A DNA stretch of 64,000 nt from Lutraria lutraria (GCA_964023205.1 OZ026833.1:45882441-45946440), one strand, 5' to 3'. Shown: positions 37,801-63,462, counted from the first letter of the stretch. Numbers and translations are program-made. Notes: a model not told the origin generated them from the letters alone.

Positions 37801-40800
37801 GACCTTGACCTTCCTCTGCCAATCCCTCGTGGTCCTGGACTTCTTGATCGTCTAATTGGTCTGAATGGAGATCTCCTCCTTACTGGAGACCTTGACCTAA
37901 ATCTTCTACTCCTTGGACTTGGTGAACGTCGACGTGGATATCCTCTGTCATAGAAACGTCTATCATCTAATCTTCTTTTCCTATCATCCCTGTGATCAAA
38001 GATATGAACTTATTAACAAAACAGGAAGATAAAGCATGAATCCAGTTTAAACATCTTGACATAAATATACGCTGATAAAGGCTAACTGTCCAGAACACAA
38101 CTCTAATAATTTCTAATAATTATATCATGATCAACAGAGAATATGACCCAAGTTGCAAGTCTGAACATATAATACAGCATTCAAAGTATCTTGCATGACA
38201 CTGGTATTATTATTCACACATCCCTTGTTTAAAACATATTGTTTATAATATCAACAAAATAATAATCAATTTAGACAGTGGGGAATCCTGTAGCAACCAA
38301 TTATTTGCCACTTGATCTTATAATGAGTGTGAAACAATTAAAAACTAAGATATAAGTAAGAATGGCAAATAACTTAGCACTTCTAAACAATGTTGGTATC
38401 AATACATACAATAGCAACAAAATGAAAATTTCACATTTATAAGAAAAAGTCTGACATCAATCAATTTATAACTCACTCTCTTGATCTTGTTCTAGGTGAC
38501 AAACTTCTGGACTTTGACTTCGGTCTCTTGTCAACAATAGGGAATGCTTTCGTAAGAAGATCCTGTAATCAGAAGTTAGGATAGAATTATTGCATAACAC
38601 AAATGCAGATAACAATAATCCAACAAAATGATACGTTTTCTATAACATTAAATGGACAGCCAGCCAAACATGTATGCTTTACAGTGATGGCACACCTTCT
38701 CACAATCTGATAACCAAAGATCTGATAATAAATAAATAAATTTCAAACATATTAAAAAAAGAAATAGTCATATTTAATTTAACTAGACTTCCAACAAGGT
38801 AGGTATGTCAAAACATTTCTTTTTTTTCTAAATGCCTTTTCTGCTTTTGTGAGAATTTGAGGTATGATGCATCCACAAACATTTTCATCCTTTGGACTTA
38901 GCAGATAGAATTTTTAGGGTACAGGGCACGAAAAATCCACTCGTCCGCTCGTATTGACGAGTGAATTCATGGTCCGGACGAGTAGAAAATCGGCTACGGT
39001 CGTCCGACGGGACGAGTTGCTTTTGCGTTATAAAACCAATACAAAAAATCAATCAAAAATAATCTCTTGCAGCAGAATAACGATACGAAATGTCTGTTAA
39101 TAATTTCTTGTTTGACAGATGGAAAAAATAGCCTTGACACCGGTTTGGAGTAAATATCGGTCGCCCGGTTTGCTCCGTGAGCGGCGAACGACTACTATCA
39201 AATGGACAAAACTTAATTAATTTTACTCTTCGTACTTATAGCGTACATTTTCGAAAAATAGATGTGAAATGGACCTAGTTATCATTTGAGAAATGAATGG
39301 AGGTACTTAATATTTATACTCGGATTAGCCGTGTTGTGATACCTGTAAAACGGCCCGGTCAGGCATTTATCCAGACTGTTCTCAGGATGTTTATCATTTT
39401 CGGTTTGCTGTCGTCTGTTTCAATTACATATTCAGTTACTTAGCTGTCGTGAACTCCATTCTCACCTGATACAATTATTGTGACAGCTTACAAGCTTTAA
39501 GTATGCATTACTATGGCACTGTTACTGTCAATAATAAAGTTGTTCATTAACAACCTTGAAGAGTTTTAAAATGGTGTAATGTCACGAAGGCATCCAATGC
39601 TTCAGAAATGAACACTAGGTTGAATATTTGGCTGTTTAAATTATCAAAAAGGCTCAGTAAGTGTTTGTATAACTACTATATACATTTACTGTTTCTACTG
39701 TGCTTTTTCTAGCAAGTAGTGGTAGGACGAGTGACATCAAGGGCAGGACGAGTGGATTTTATATGTCACTCGTCCTATAGGACGAGCGCCCCTCAAAATA
39801 TTTTTCATGCCCTGGGGTAGGTGCAAAAAAATCAGGTAACTGCGAACAGTACTTTTTTGGCCTAACATACAGTAAGGCAGTCAGGAGGGTTTTCCCATAA
39901 CTGTACTCAACAAGAATGTAACCCATGATGTGATATTTGTAGTTTTACCTACCTCTTCTTTTTTAACATCTGTTTTAGAAGTAGATGACACAATCTGTTG
40001 ATCACTAGATGTAGGTACAGCATCATTCTCTTCAGGAGCTTTCACATCTTCAACACTTTCAACTACTGGTGTTTCACTAGTAGTGATATCTTCTGTCTTT
40101 TTGGCATAAACTTTACTTTCTAATGCTTCAAACAAAGTCTCGACAAATCCTTTGGTTTCTATAATATAAATCCCAAAACATTTATGAACAGTAATTAGTA
40201 TCACATAGAGTAATGTGATAATTAATCTTAGGAAACAATTATCATTAAAGTAGATGTTTGAATTCATAAAATCTTGAGACATTGTCAGATGAGTAATAAG
40301 CCAAGCAGTATAGTGAAAGATGCAATTTAACATATAACTCAAACTCATTATAAATGGATTGTGGAGATAGTTTGACATAAGCTACTGTCTTTGTGTTTAG
40401 TAATTTGATACTCCACTGAATGAAAGTAAATTAAAAGTCGTCACTTATTTATCAAAACAAACTCTGATCAAAGATAGCCATATGACACAGCACCAAGGAC
40501 TTACTTGACTGTAAGAAAACATCCAGTTGTTCTACACAACTATCTTTTAGATCTTGTAAAGTTTTATTCTTTTTCACTAATGCTACAACATATTTAGCTA
40601 GAGTACTAGGATCTGCCTCGCAACTGAAAAACATAATACATCAGTTCATTAAACAAACCGAATAAGACTGTGAACTTAAAGAGTTGAATAGTCCTAATAT
40701 GACAAAACAAGGACATAATACAATATATGTACATTCAATACTACAAAGCAATGCCACTGGTACTTCAATCACATTAAAAAATACCATTTGTTAATGTGAA

Positions 40801-41060
40801 GTTGGGCAAACTTTTTTACCATACTTTGATATCTCTTAGTCTTATCCACACATTAGTATCTTACATTGTAAATGATTTTTCATCCATAATAAGTGTAAGG
40901 AAAATTATAATATTGTGAGTTTCTAGTAAATTTCATGTGTACCTTCATAATTTTCAAAGTATCAAACAATACATTAAAGTTTAAACAAATGAAGAACTTA
41001 CATTGGAGCTAATGAGGATGTTAGCCAATCCTTCAACTGTTCATCATCATCAATCAGCAT
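25838..41060 (-). CDS. RBM26: RNA-binding protein 26/27
   Basis: Twenty-one coding exons, 5' to 3': 41002-41060, 40505-40623, 39953-40158, 38477-38562, 37517-37989, 36942-37106, 36034-36123, 35629-35760, 35014-35202, 33906-34139, 33567-33688, 31592-31741, 30818-30997, 29383-29586, 29030-29104, 28785-28850, 28222-28446, 27520-27771, 26928-27014, 26396-26512, 25838-25921. The sum is 3315 bp (1104 aa; human about 1007), with every junction in phase. Domain order: PWI-like helices (CEADPSTLAKYVVALVKK, residues ~20-60); a large RS-rich exon; a CCCH finger C365-x8-C374-x5-C380-x3-H384; Pro-rich linkers; an RRM at ~594-668 (LEVRKIPPELNNIAKINEHF); a Lys/Glu coiled coil; an RGG block (~929-975); a second RRM-like unit (~988-1065); and an acidic tail ending ERSWRP. 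Family knowledge: RBM26/27 belong to the PAXT-linked nuclear RNA decay network. Invertebrates usually have one gene for both vertebrate paralogues, so the symbol is a family choice. Confidence 0.95.
27246..27426 (-). mobile_element. MITE family 2
   Basis: TTTCAACCTCTCCAGAACGG at the left and GGAGAGGTTTCACTGTA at the right are near-reverse complements. It lies in the RBM26 intron between exons 27520-27771 and 26928-27014. Confidence 0.55.
27903..27924 (+). repeat. Poly-G tract (~21 G)
   Basis: A run of about 21 G in an RBM26 intron, after an A-rich stretch. Its length is likely unreliable in the assembly. Confidence 0.8.
28075..28190 (-). mobile_element. SINE-like repeat, family 3, truncated
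   Basis: Reverse head: GGGTTTGAACTTGCAGCC, GATAGTGATTACCAGATAGA, GGCCTTAATCACTTAACCAA. RBM26 intron. Confidence 0.45.
29672..30236 (+). mobile_element. TTAA-flanked element with 20-bp inverted ends
   Basis: AGGGGCATGCCCAGGAACTG at the left matches the reverse complement of the right end at 19 of 20 bases. TTAA lies immediately outside at 29668-29671 and 30237-30240. It is 565 bp without a transposase frame. TTAA duplication is characteristic of piggyBac and Kolobok families (established). RBM26 intron. Confidence 0.8.
30363..30477. repeat. Inverted repeat, ~35-bp arms
   Basis: TTGGGGGTCACTGATCTCGT with TTTTGA at the left (30363-30397) returns as TCAAAAACGAGATCAGTGAC with CCCCCCAA at the right (30442-30477). 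The loop is ~44 bp; the only visible difference is G5 against C6. RBM26 intron, right after the TTAA-flanked element. Confidence 0.85.
30608..30792 (+). mobile_element. MITE family 1, intact reference copy
   Basis: CAGTCTAACCTGTTTGACAA at the left and ACACTGGTTTGATTG at the right. Its uninterrupted centre GTTATAAATAATCAATGACC shows where the insertion in the 57-1391 copy occurred. It lies in an RBM26 intron. Confidence 0.6.
31898..33049 (+). mobile_element. 1.16-kb tandem-core element, copy B
   Basis: This is nearly identical to copy A at 145-1308 over its full length. A few substitutions are visible, plus one 14-bp loss in the GACGCACGACG tract close to the 3' end. It lies in the RBM26 intron between exons 33567-33688 and 31592-31741, in antisense orientation to that gene. 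Both termini match copy A exactly. Confidence 0.75.
34200..34432 (+). mobile_element. SINE-like repeat, family 3
   Basis: TGGTCCAGTGGTTATGACCT ... GTAATCACTAG ... GTGACTTTGAATCCCATCTG ... GGTTCTACCCAGGAATTTC resembles a degenerate tRNA head and body. Relatives are at 10118-10345, 12657-12790 and, reversed, 28075-28190. Confidence 0.5.
35288..35508 (-). mobile_element. tRNA-derived SINE, family 2
   Basis: Reverse complement of the family-2 consensus: body CAGTCAGAGTCATATGAGGC, box B complement CTCGAACCCACGACCCTC, and head end GAAGTCAGCGACC near 35480. RBM26 intron. Confidence 0.7.
36675..36908 (+). mobile_element. tRNA-derived SINE, family 2 (long variable-arm type head)
   Basis: The head reads TGGTCAAGTCGTTAAGGTCA ... 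GACTTCAAATCACTG ... GGGTTGTGGCTTCGAGTC. The longer spacing between box A and box B suits a Leu/Ser-type tRNA origin. The body includes AGTAAGTAGGCAGTTGCTTA and CCTCATATGACTCTGACTG. RBM26 intron. Confidence 0.7.
38922..39814 (+). mobile_element. CAGGGC-ended element, 893 bp, duplication GGGTA
   Basis: CAGGGCACGAAAAATCCACT at the left, AAATATTTTTCATGCCCTG at the right. The flanks are GGGTA at 38917-38921 and 39815-39819. Subterminal 'GACGAGTG' and 'CACTCGTCC' motifs are repeated at both ends. No transposase frame is seen. RBM26 intron. Confidence 0.75.
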
Positions 41061-42266
41061 TTTGTTTATTCTGTTAAATACTCAGTCTGAAATCATATAT
41101 AGAATTGGTTAAAAACACATAGCTCATTAGCTGCAGCATGATAATAGTCAAATAAGTTTTAAATTGAAATAGTCCATGTTTGTTAGTATGTTTGAGTGGG
41201 AATGAGTCTAATTTAAAGCCCCTTTTCAACAGTCAGTCATATGAGGCTGACAGTTCACCTAACCATCGTTCATGGTTTGCTATCCTCTGTAAGCAACTGA
41301 CTTCTTTCTGACATAAGAGACATGGTCGGTAGCTGGGCTCAAACCCACGACTCTCAATGAAAAGTATGATATCAGACTTATTCAGTGAGAGGTTAAGGTG
41401 ATTTGAAGTCAGCGACCTTAACCACTCGACCACAGAGGCAGGTAAATAGTCTATACATCAAATACTTGAATTAGACGATATTAAGTCCAGTTGCATGTCT
41501 TATTGGAAGCTTGGTAACCGTATTAATGACTTATAAAATAAAATTTATAATAAATTCAGTAATATTAATCTAATGCATCCATTTATGCAATATATTTTCA
41601 CAACCCTTCATGAAAATGTGGTTTAAACACTGTACGTGGTATGATTGTTCTATGCAGGATAAGTGCATGTCAGTGAAGATTGTGAAAGTTAAAACTTAAT
41701 GAATATCACCATGACAGTGAGACTGACTGAGAGACTTGGAAGAAGATCAAGAATTCTAAGAATCTGAAAAAAATAAGTTGTGCTCATACAGCATTGAATA
41801 CATTTGTGCTAGAGACAATGTAAACAAACAGGTTTAACTTATACAACGTAAATTAAAACATTTAATATTAGACCAATTCTGAAGCAGTGACATATGTTAA
41901 GACTAAATATTGATTTTGGGTCGAATACCTTGGGGACGAATTTTCTAGCGGGTGGGGTACCTTGTAGCATATGTTAAATAGTATTCGATTAAAAATAGGA
42001 CGCTCAAATTAAGGAATCAACAATATCGAACTGTAATAAAACAGCATCCATTATATATTTTACCGTATTGTAAGTAGTGTACCAAGCTCTAGATCATGTT
42101 CGATGAGAAACGTCGAAGTTGCTTCTTTTAGTCAAATCTCGCCGGTCACGTGATTTGTGCGTCGTGGTTAAAGTTTTAGAACGTACACAAGGAACGATAA
42201 CTCTGTCAATTTTGGGATGAGTTGAGAAAATTGGTTGAACTTTTGTCAATGTATTGACTGATAATC
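41061..42266. promoter_or_regulatory. Shared upstream region of RBM26 (-) and AFG2A (+)
   Basis: The two genes are divergent, with 1.2 kb between start codons. The RBM26 start is preceded by an acceptor-like TTTCAG (minus strand, near 41088), and a donor-like GGTAAAA sits near 42065. A 5' UTR exon for RBM26 at about 42066-42160 is therefore likely, leaving a short shared promoter. An E-box CACGTG in GGTCACGTGATT lies near 42146-42157, beside locally CpG-rich sequence. The region also contains a minus-strand SINE (41216-41443). Confidence 0.4.
41216..41443 (-). mobile_element. tRNA-derived SINE, family 2
   Basis: A complete family-2 copy on the minus strand, with head complement CTTAACCACTCGACCACAGA near 41423-41440 and box B complement GGGCTCAAACCCACGACTCT. 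It lies upstream of RBM26. Confidence 0.7.
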
Positions 42267-57211
<14,945 letters not shown>

Positions 57212-57219
57212 GTTACAGA

Positions 57220-57225
57220 AATAAA
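57220..57225 (+). terminator. Polyadenylation signal of AFG2A
   Basis: AATAAA lies 9 bases after the AFG2A stop codon and is followed by a T-rich tract, implying a very short 3' UTR. It falls inside the likely 3' UTR of the convergent gene on the other strand. Confidence 0.6.
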
Positions 57226-57256
57226 TTAATTATTTTACATGGTGTTTACTTGTTGT

Positions 57257-57262
57257 TTTATT
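57257..57262 (-). terminator. Candidate polyadenylation signal of the DUF1647-like gene
   Basis: TTTATT on the plus strand gives AATAAA on the minus strand about 104 bases beyond the stop codon at 57366. A second hexamer at 57351-57356 lies only 10 bases past the stop and seems too close. Use of the distal site would bring the two convergent transcripts to within a few tens of bases. Confidence 0.4.
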
Positions 57263-57365
57263 ATTTATATGCCCACGAAGGAGGGGCATATAGTAGTTGT
57301 ACCATCTCTTTTACATCAACTCAATCAGAAGTTTCTGTAGTAAAAAAGTTTTTATTTTTGAATCA

Positions 57366-60300
57366 TTACAACAAGCATTTAAACATAACTTTGCATGATT
57401 CAAAGTAAGGCACCATATCTCCTCTCTTTATCTCATAAATGTCATTTAATGAAATGTCATATGGATATACATTCTGTTCATGAAACAGTCGGCGAGTGAT
57501 TATACTTAGTGCAGATTGGTCAAATCTGTGACATCGGCCGTCATATTCTTGGTCCATATGACATATAATTTTCTTTAGACTTCCAGTAGGAGCTATGCAA
57601 TCTTTGTTCAATGCGCACGTGACCCAGGCTTGGACTACAGCACGAGTTATAGCATCATAATGAAACATAACAGTTGTTGCCCAAGTTTCACCAAATGGTT
57701 TAAATTTACAGCTATCTTCTCCAAGAAACTCGAATGTTCTCTTGTCTGTTTGTTTTGTCAAACTGAGCTGATCTTTATCAGAGGTTGTCACCGTGTATAA
57801 CATACTGTATTCTTTAGCATACAATATAGCAGAATCTATATCATTGGTCGTGAATCTGACGGAACTGTCCATCCACCATACAAATCCATACTCCATCAAA
57901 ACTTGCTGAAATAAAAACACACATACAGGTACATAAGGTGTATACACTATACAATATCTTGGACCAATATACGCTACATGTATATTGGTCCAAGACAGTA
58001 TATAATATACAATGTATATATGTTCCATTTTTCCACTTAATGAATTAACTATAATTTATACAATATACATCCAGACATATAATTATATGTATAAATTGTG
58101 ACAAGAGTAATATGTTAAGTTATTTCATTCTCTATAATGACAGGAAAATCGAGACAAGTCCAGACTCTGTCACCATTCCCTGGTCTATGAACAGAAATCA
58201 CGTGTCTGTGTACTTGGTAAACTGGTTCCCGTTAACTCTGTGTTTGTTGTGCACTGCAACATGGAACGGGAACCAGTTTATGTACCAGGAAACGGCTTTT
58301 CATTACTTTTATTCTTTTTTAGGAACTGTAAGATATTCATTTTTTCAAATATTAGCAAATTTCACCGTCCCATTTTTTAGATTTTTTATTTTTTGTGCCA
58401 CACACCCTCTTTGCCCGATATCAAAATCCATGACGTATTTAGAGAAATTATTTTTGCATATAAAATATTTTTTTGGTGGAAATTATTTATGTTTTTGTTC
58501 TCATATTGGACCCATACATCTAACAAAGTGACTTTTAGCAACAAATGAACTTTTTTTTTTCATCTAAAATAAACGAATGTGCATTAAAATTGCACATTTG
58601 TTCAAACAACTATAACAATGGAGTGCCGCCCCTATGTTTGGGCATCCTCTAAGACTTAAATCAAAAACATCTTCAAAGATATATAAACAATAGAGCTGGG
58701 AGGTTTTATTGGTTTATCGGTATATCGCGATATCAGCTAAACAATATAAATATCACAATATTTTTTCAGCATACCGATATATCGGGTTAAGCTTAAATAA
58801 CTGAACTTTATGTTTATTATTGTAAAAAAAGTTCATACATTGTGGTAAAGTGTTATTTATGTCTAAATGCTGGTCATTCTTGTAATATTATTAACTGTGA
58901 ACACATACCTATTTATATTTATACATGCATTAATAGTTTCAACACTGCTAAAACAGAACAAATTATTTGAAATGTGAAACTACACTGTGAGCTATTGTCT
59001 GTATTATTAGCCAAGGCATTATATAATGTGTTAATTTGTAATGTTTTTCTGTAAATTTACCATTTATATATATCGCGATACAGCATGAACTATTGTGATA
59101 TATGGTGATACGCTTTTAAAGACCGATACCCAGCTCTAATAAACAAGTTGTGAAAATATAAAACACTTTCACTGTCTAGATTTTCGGCTATAACGGTTTG
59201 ATTTTGGTACATGTAAAATTTTGTTTGGCCAGATTTTCCGAGTAAATTATTTTTAAATATCTTTTATGCTCATTTTAAAAAAACACAATCATACTTTCTC
59301 TTTGATATCTTTGCTAATTACTTGAGAAAAAAATGTTCATATCAATAAAAAAAATACTAAAAAGGCTTTAATCGCTCCCATCGTGGTTTGAACCCAAGAC
59401 CTCTCACTTCCTATGCGAGTATCTTACTACTTTACCATTGGCTGTCAATATAGTATATCAGGAAAAAGTCAGAACCAAACCAAATGATTCTAAATTTAGA
59501 ATTTCCATTAGAGATAAAAATACAGTAACACTTTGTTATTACGAGCATCGATATCACAAGCACCTAGCCTATCTCGAGGTTTTTTAAAGTCCTTTCAATT
59601 TTCAACAAACGCATAATAACATCGTATTACGAACACTGGATTTATATCGAGCATTTTGTCTGTTTTGATGACTCCTCGAGATTACTGTATCTGTGTTCGC
59701 ATAAATGGTGCAATTTTAGTGCTTCGGAAATAAGAAAACATTATGTTTACTCTGTTAGGAAGATGTAACATATACATGTACTTACCTGTACAATGATCGG
59801 TTTGAAGGCGTATGTTTTTAATGTTCTCACATGCGGTGGGAATTCCTCGAACGGGAATCGTCGAATCTCACATTTGCACTTTTTTGCCACCTGAAATAAG
59901 TCGATAAATAGAATGTCTGATTATCACAAGACCACAACCGTCATTAATACTCTAGACGATGTCTCTCTTTAATCAAATATTGTTTCAAATTTGAGTCAAT
60001 CTGATACAACATTGCTACCATCAGTAATTCAAGTATTTCATTAACTAAGTTCATTTTTTTCGTCACTTTTAATGTTATCAATACTTATATCAATATCTTA
60101 TTAATAAGTTATTCGAAGATCAGTACAAAAGTTTTAAAGTATGCCATTTTATGCCACAACACGGTAGAACGCGACTATATATGACTTCCTGGGATCTAAA
60201 CATTTACTTCATAATATATAAATTTCATTATATCCTTTGTACATTACATTAAAATAAAGAAGTATATCCTTTGTACATTACATTGAAATAAAGAAGTATA

Positions 60301-63300
60301 TCCTTTGTACATTACATTGAAATAAAGAAGTATATCACGCCTACTACAAAATACTCGTCTGTCATTGGATGATTTGACGTCACGTGGTGACCTAATATAT
60401 CCTATATTAGGTTAACAGAATATATTAGGTCTGTAATGGAGTCATTTATGTTTATATATTGGGTTTGTAATGGAGGCTTTTATTGGAAATGATGACGAGG
60501 AAGGTAGTCTGCGTGATATAATCGTTACAGGGATAGTAACTGACCCGATACGGGATATACGGGTCTGTGAAAAACCATATGGGGACTCGACCTTCGGTCT
60601 CGCCCCATATGGTTTTCCACAGACCCGTATATCCCGTATCGGGTCAGTTACTAACCCTGTAACTATTAATATCCTTTGTACATTACATTGAAACAAATGA
60701 ATATACATGTATATACATTATACACCACATTGAAATAAAGAATTATATCAACTCTACATTGCATTGAGACAGGGTCACTCAAATAGAATTCATTTGAAAG
60801 CCCCTGATTGAAATAAAGATAGACTCTTCTCTATATCAGAGTTCAGTATTTATAACTATGTATCCATGGAAGCAGGAAATAATCGTATATAAACTTACCA
60901 TTTTCAGCTGTCGTTTGGTCATTCCAAGATCATATACAATAATGTATACATTATCATGATACTTTTTATTCGCCCAAAATCGTTGATGTAGATGATAGAA
61001 CAGCCCCTGGGCTTGAGGGTAATAATTCTTATCAAATGCAGTGACAAAAACTGGGAATTCCTTCATTCGGAATGGTTCTGTCATGTTGGCGCCTATTTTC
61101 CATAAATAATTGTTGGCAACTCCTTTGGGGTAGTTCTGTATAACTTTAAGATTGTCTTCAATTGTTCTGTTAAATGTCTCCCGACACATGAACGAATCGT
61201 CTGCAAACAAATAATCATGGTTGTGATGCAGATCATGACACAAGAAATTAAGCACGTTCTAAATAATGTACGCATTCAGAGATTAGAATATTTAAAGATA
61301 ATGCCCAATTTATCGCAGACATATGCTTTTTTTCAAATTTAGAAACATGGAAACAAAGTTGCTATGGAAAAGCACGCAAGAAAATAATGAGTAATTATTG
61401 AGTGTTCGTCAGTAAGTCGCTACAGTTTATCGCGTGAACGAACAAGTTTAAATCTAATCCAACGTTAATCTGACATTGTACAGTGCAAATACGCTGAATC
61501 AAACATTGTATTGACGTTGTTTTTCTAACGAGTGTTCGTTGTTTTGACGCCATTAATTAAGTGTTAATTTCGACGATTGAAATGACGTAGTATTCGACGT
61601 CCAAACGGACATCATTTTTAAAGTATAAATAGTGCCTCTCTGAAAATACTTATCGCTAAAAAATATCAATAAGATATAAGAGAACTGGGAATTTCGACGA
61701 TTGATTGTACAAAAAACATGTATAAATCGTCACCTCAGAATTAAAAGGGCCTATCTGCACTTTTCGTGCTTGTCAGATAAGCCCTTTTAATATGGTTATG
61801 CCAATGTTAGTGACATTATTCTAGATCTATACATGCATTATACACGATTGGTTATGTTACTTACGTTTTGAGTCGTCTGAAGGTACAAATGCTGGCTTCA
61901 TAAATTCTTCTCTGGGAATATCTAAAACCAAATGCGCAGAACATTAGTACGTACTATACATTACTTGTAGTTCTATTTTATTCTTCTGAAGGCCGCATTG
62001 ACCATCAAGACTAACTATACAACTGTAACGAGTATTATGTCTTGAAAGAAAATTTAATATTATATGCCGGCTAAGTGCGGGAAATCACGTGACTTGTAGC
62101 TAAAAATGGCAGAAAAAACTCTCGACTTACCATCTTAATCAAGGTATTTTTAAAATACAAGGTTGAAGTTTGGAAATTCGGCTTAGTGAACATGAACAAT
62201 TAATATTTTTATGTATCTATACTTTTTAAAATATTTATTGAATTGTTANNNNNNNNNNNNNNNNNNNNNNNNNNNNNNNNNNNNNNNNNNNNNNNNNNNN
62301 NNNNNNNNNNNNNNNNNNNNNNNNNNNNNNNNNNNNNNNNNNNNNNNNNNNNNNNNNNNNNNNNNNNNNNNNNNNNNNNNNNNNNNNNNNNNNNNNNNNN
62401 NNNNNNNNNNNNNNNNNNNNNNNNNNNNNNNNNNNNNNNNNNNNNNNNTGTCATATTGTATCATATATACCGATTTTATATAGCGATAATCGTACCGCGG
62501 TACAATATTCTTTTTTTCCGTACACGCAAACCGTTACAGTCTTACAATATACCAATGTTTGTAGAATACGGAACAGAAGTTTATATCTTTCTTAGTAGTT
62601 TGAACCATATTCGTCATCCTATAAGGTAAATACATATCGTTCCTGGGAAGAACCAGTACTAGATTCCCATCCTCCGAAAGGAACTGCCTACTTTCTCACA
62701 TGGTCGGTAGCTAGACTCGAACCCACGACCCTCTATCAATGAGAGGTTACAGTGATTTGAAGTCAGAAAATCAAACAATTAAAAATACATGGAATAATAT
62801 TACACGATCATATTATGTGCTCATATATATCTATCTATGTAGAATACATCTAAACGAAAATGATCCACCGTCCATGTTTAGATTCATATCCAATATAGCA
62901 TTAGATTTACACCATCTATAAGAATAATGTACAGTATATAATTTTGTACAGATCTAGATCGTTCTCACTATTTTGTTTACAAACATGGAAAAATGTAATA
63001 AAACGTAGTAACAACATAATATCACAGCTACTATATATATGTGACATAAATGACAGACTAAAAACTTGTTTTTTATTTGTTGATATTTTTTATTCGTTGT
63101 TTCTATCGAAAGTTTCTTTTTTCGTTCTAAATCGAGAAAATCAGCCCTTACACATCCCTATTACTACACTGAAACCTAATGGAGAAACTACACGTTGCGT
63201 TGGTCAAAATAACGCTAGTCACCGTCAACAATGCAAGAAAACCAATAACCCTTACACCCGAAACACTTGATATATCTTTAAAGAATGAATATTATAACAC

Positions 63301-63462
63301 TTATCAAGTGCTTAGTACGTCTATTTGCTTCTGTTGCATATTATCTATATACATGTATGTCAACAATATAATAAGAAAATCCAAAGATATCATTAAATAA
63401 ATACATGTATTAGTTATATCCAACTGCTTACCGTTTAGTTTCGCATTTTTCATGGAATTCAT
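57366..63462 (-). CDS. DUF1647-type glycosyltransferase-like protein
   Basis: Five coding exons: 63432-63462, 61865-61921, 60899-61200, 59786-59890 and 57366-57905. The sum is 1035 bp (344 aa), all in phase with GT-AG borders. Recognisable blocks in order are FPVFVTAFDKNYYPQAQGLF, VYIIVYDLGMTKRQLKMV, CEIRRFPFEEFPPHVRTLKT, AFKPIIVQ, GFVWWMDSSVRF and RFDQSALSIITRRLF. This series is typical of the DUF1647-type proteins of nematodes and molluscs, which have a nucleotide-sugar transferase-like (GT-A) organisation; the substrate is unknown. The start is ATG at 63462, with an in-frame TAA just upstream. The predicted N-terminus (MNSMKNAKLN) has no signal anchor, although such enzymes are normally Golgi type II membrane proteins. 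A further 5' exon or another start is possible, and a 200-N gap lies in intron 1. Gene identity is firm at family level only. Confidence 0.8.
58219..58279. repeat. 15-bp perfect hairpin arms
   Basis: AAACTGGTTCCCGTT at 58219-58233 and AACGGGAACCAGTTT at 58265-58279, with a 31-base loop. Weaker complementarity continues outward. Intron of the DUF1647-like gene. Confidence 0.75.
58691..59138 (+). mobile_element. hAT-like MITE with perfect 8-bp target duplication
   Basis: TAGAGCTGGG at the left and its exact reverse complement CCCAGCTCTA at the right. The flanks are ATAAACAA at 58683-58690 and again at 59139-59146. Subterminal 'TATCGCGATA' and 'TCGGTATATCG' motifs are typical of hAT MITEs. It is 448 bp with no coding frame. 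Intron of the DUF1647-like gene. Confidence 0.85.
59377..59455 (-). mobile_element. tRNA-like sequence (SINE head)
   Basis: Minus strand: GCCAATGGTAAAGTAGTAAG, then CTCGCATAGGAAGTGAG, then GTCTTGGGTTCAAACCACGA (box B). The acceptor stem is not convincing. Intron of the DUF1647-like gene. Confidence 0.45.
59523..59687 (+). mobile_element. Short TA-flanked MITE with CAGTAA ends
   Basis: TA|CAGTAACACTTTGTTATTAC at the left, CCTCGAGATTACTG|TA at the right, 165 bp. Internal 'TATTACGA' and 'TATCACAAG' motifs sit opposite one another. It lies in the intron of the DUF1647-like gene. Confidence 0.5.
60229..60336 (+). repeat. 34-bp tandem repeat, three copies
   Basis: The unit is TATATCCTTTGTACATTACA plus TTGAAATAAAGAAG, starting at 60229, 60263 and 60297. 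It resumes, diverged, at about 60666-60760 after an interrupting segment. It is unrelated to the 34-bp unit in SLC10A7. Confidence 0.85.
60524..60663. repeat. 140-bp near-perfect palindrome
   Basis: The left arm runs from GTTACAGGGATAGTAACTGA to CCATATGGGGACTCGACC. The right arm returns from GGTCTCGCCCCATATGG to CAGTTACTAACCCTGTAAC. The arms are about 68 bp with a TTC loop and only a few mismatches. A smaller palindrome, ACCTAATATA-TCC-TATATTAGGT, is at 60390-60412. The pair splits the 34-bp tandem array. Intron of the DUF1647-like gene. Confidence 0.9.
62249..62448. other. Assembly gap (200 N)
   Basis: Exactly 200 N, a conventional placeholder, so the true length is unknown. It lies in intron 1 of the DUF1647-like gene and could hide an exon. 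Confidence 0.98.
62631..62766 (-). mobile_element. tRNA-derived SINE, family 2, truncated
   Basis: It contains CTACTTTCTCACATGGTCGG, CTCGAACCCACGACCCTC and GAGAGGTTACAGTGATTTGA of family 2, but breaks off after GAAGTCAG, before box A. Intron of the DUF1647-like gene. Confidence 0.6.

Noticed and set aside
37580..37822. Minus-strand 80-codon frame rich in His/Gly/Asp
   Set aside because: It is an alternative frame of the RBM26 RS-rich exon.
58112..58531. Plus-strand 139-codon frame
   Set aside because: It is AT-rich and Phe-rich, crosses the 58219-58279 hairpin, shows no domain and has no splice or promoter context.
62209..62629. Open frames spanning the N gap
   Set aside because: The frames consist of unknown residues and carry no evidence.
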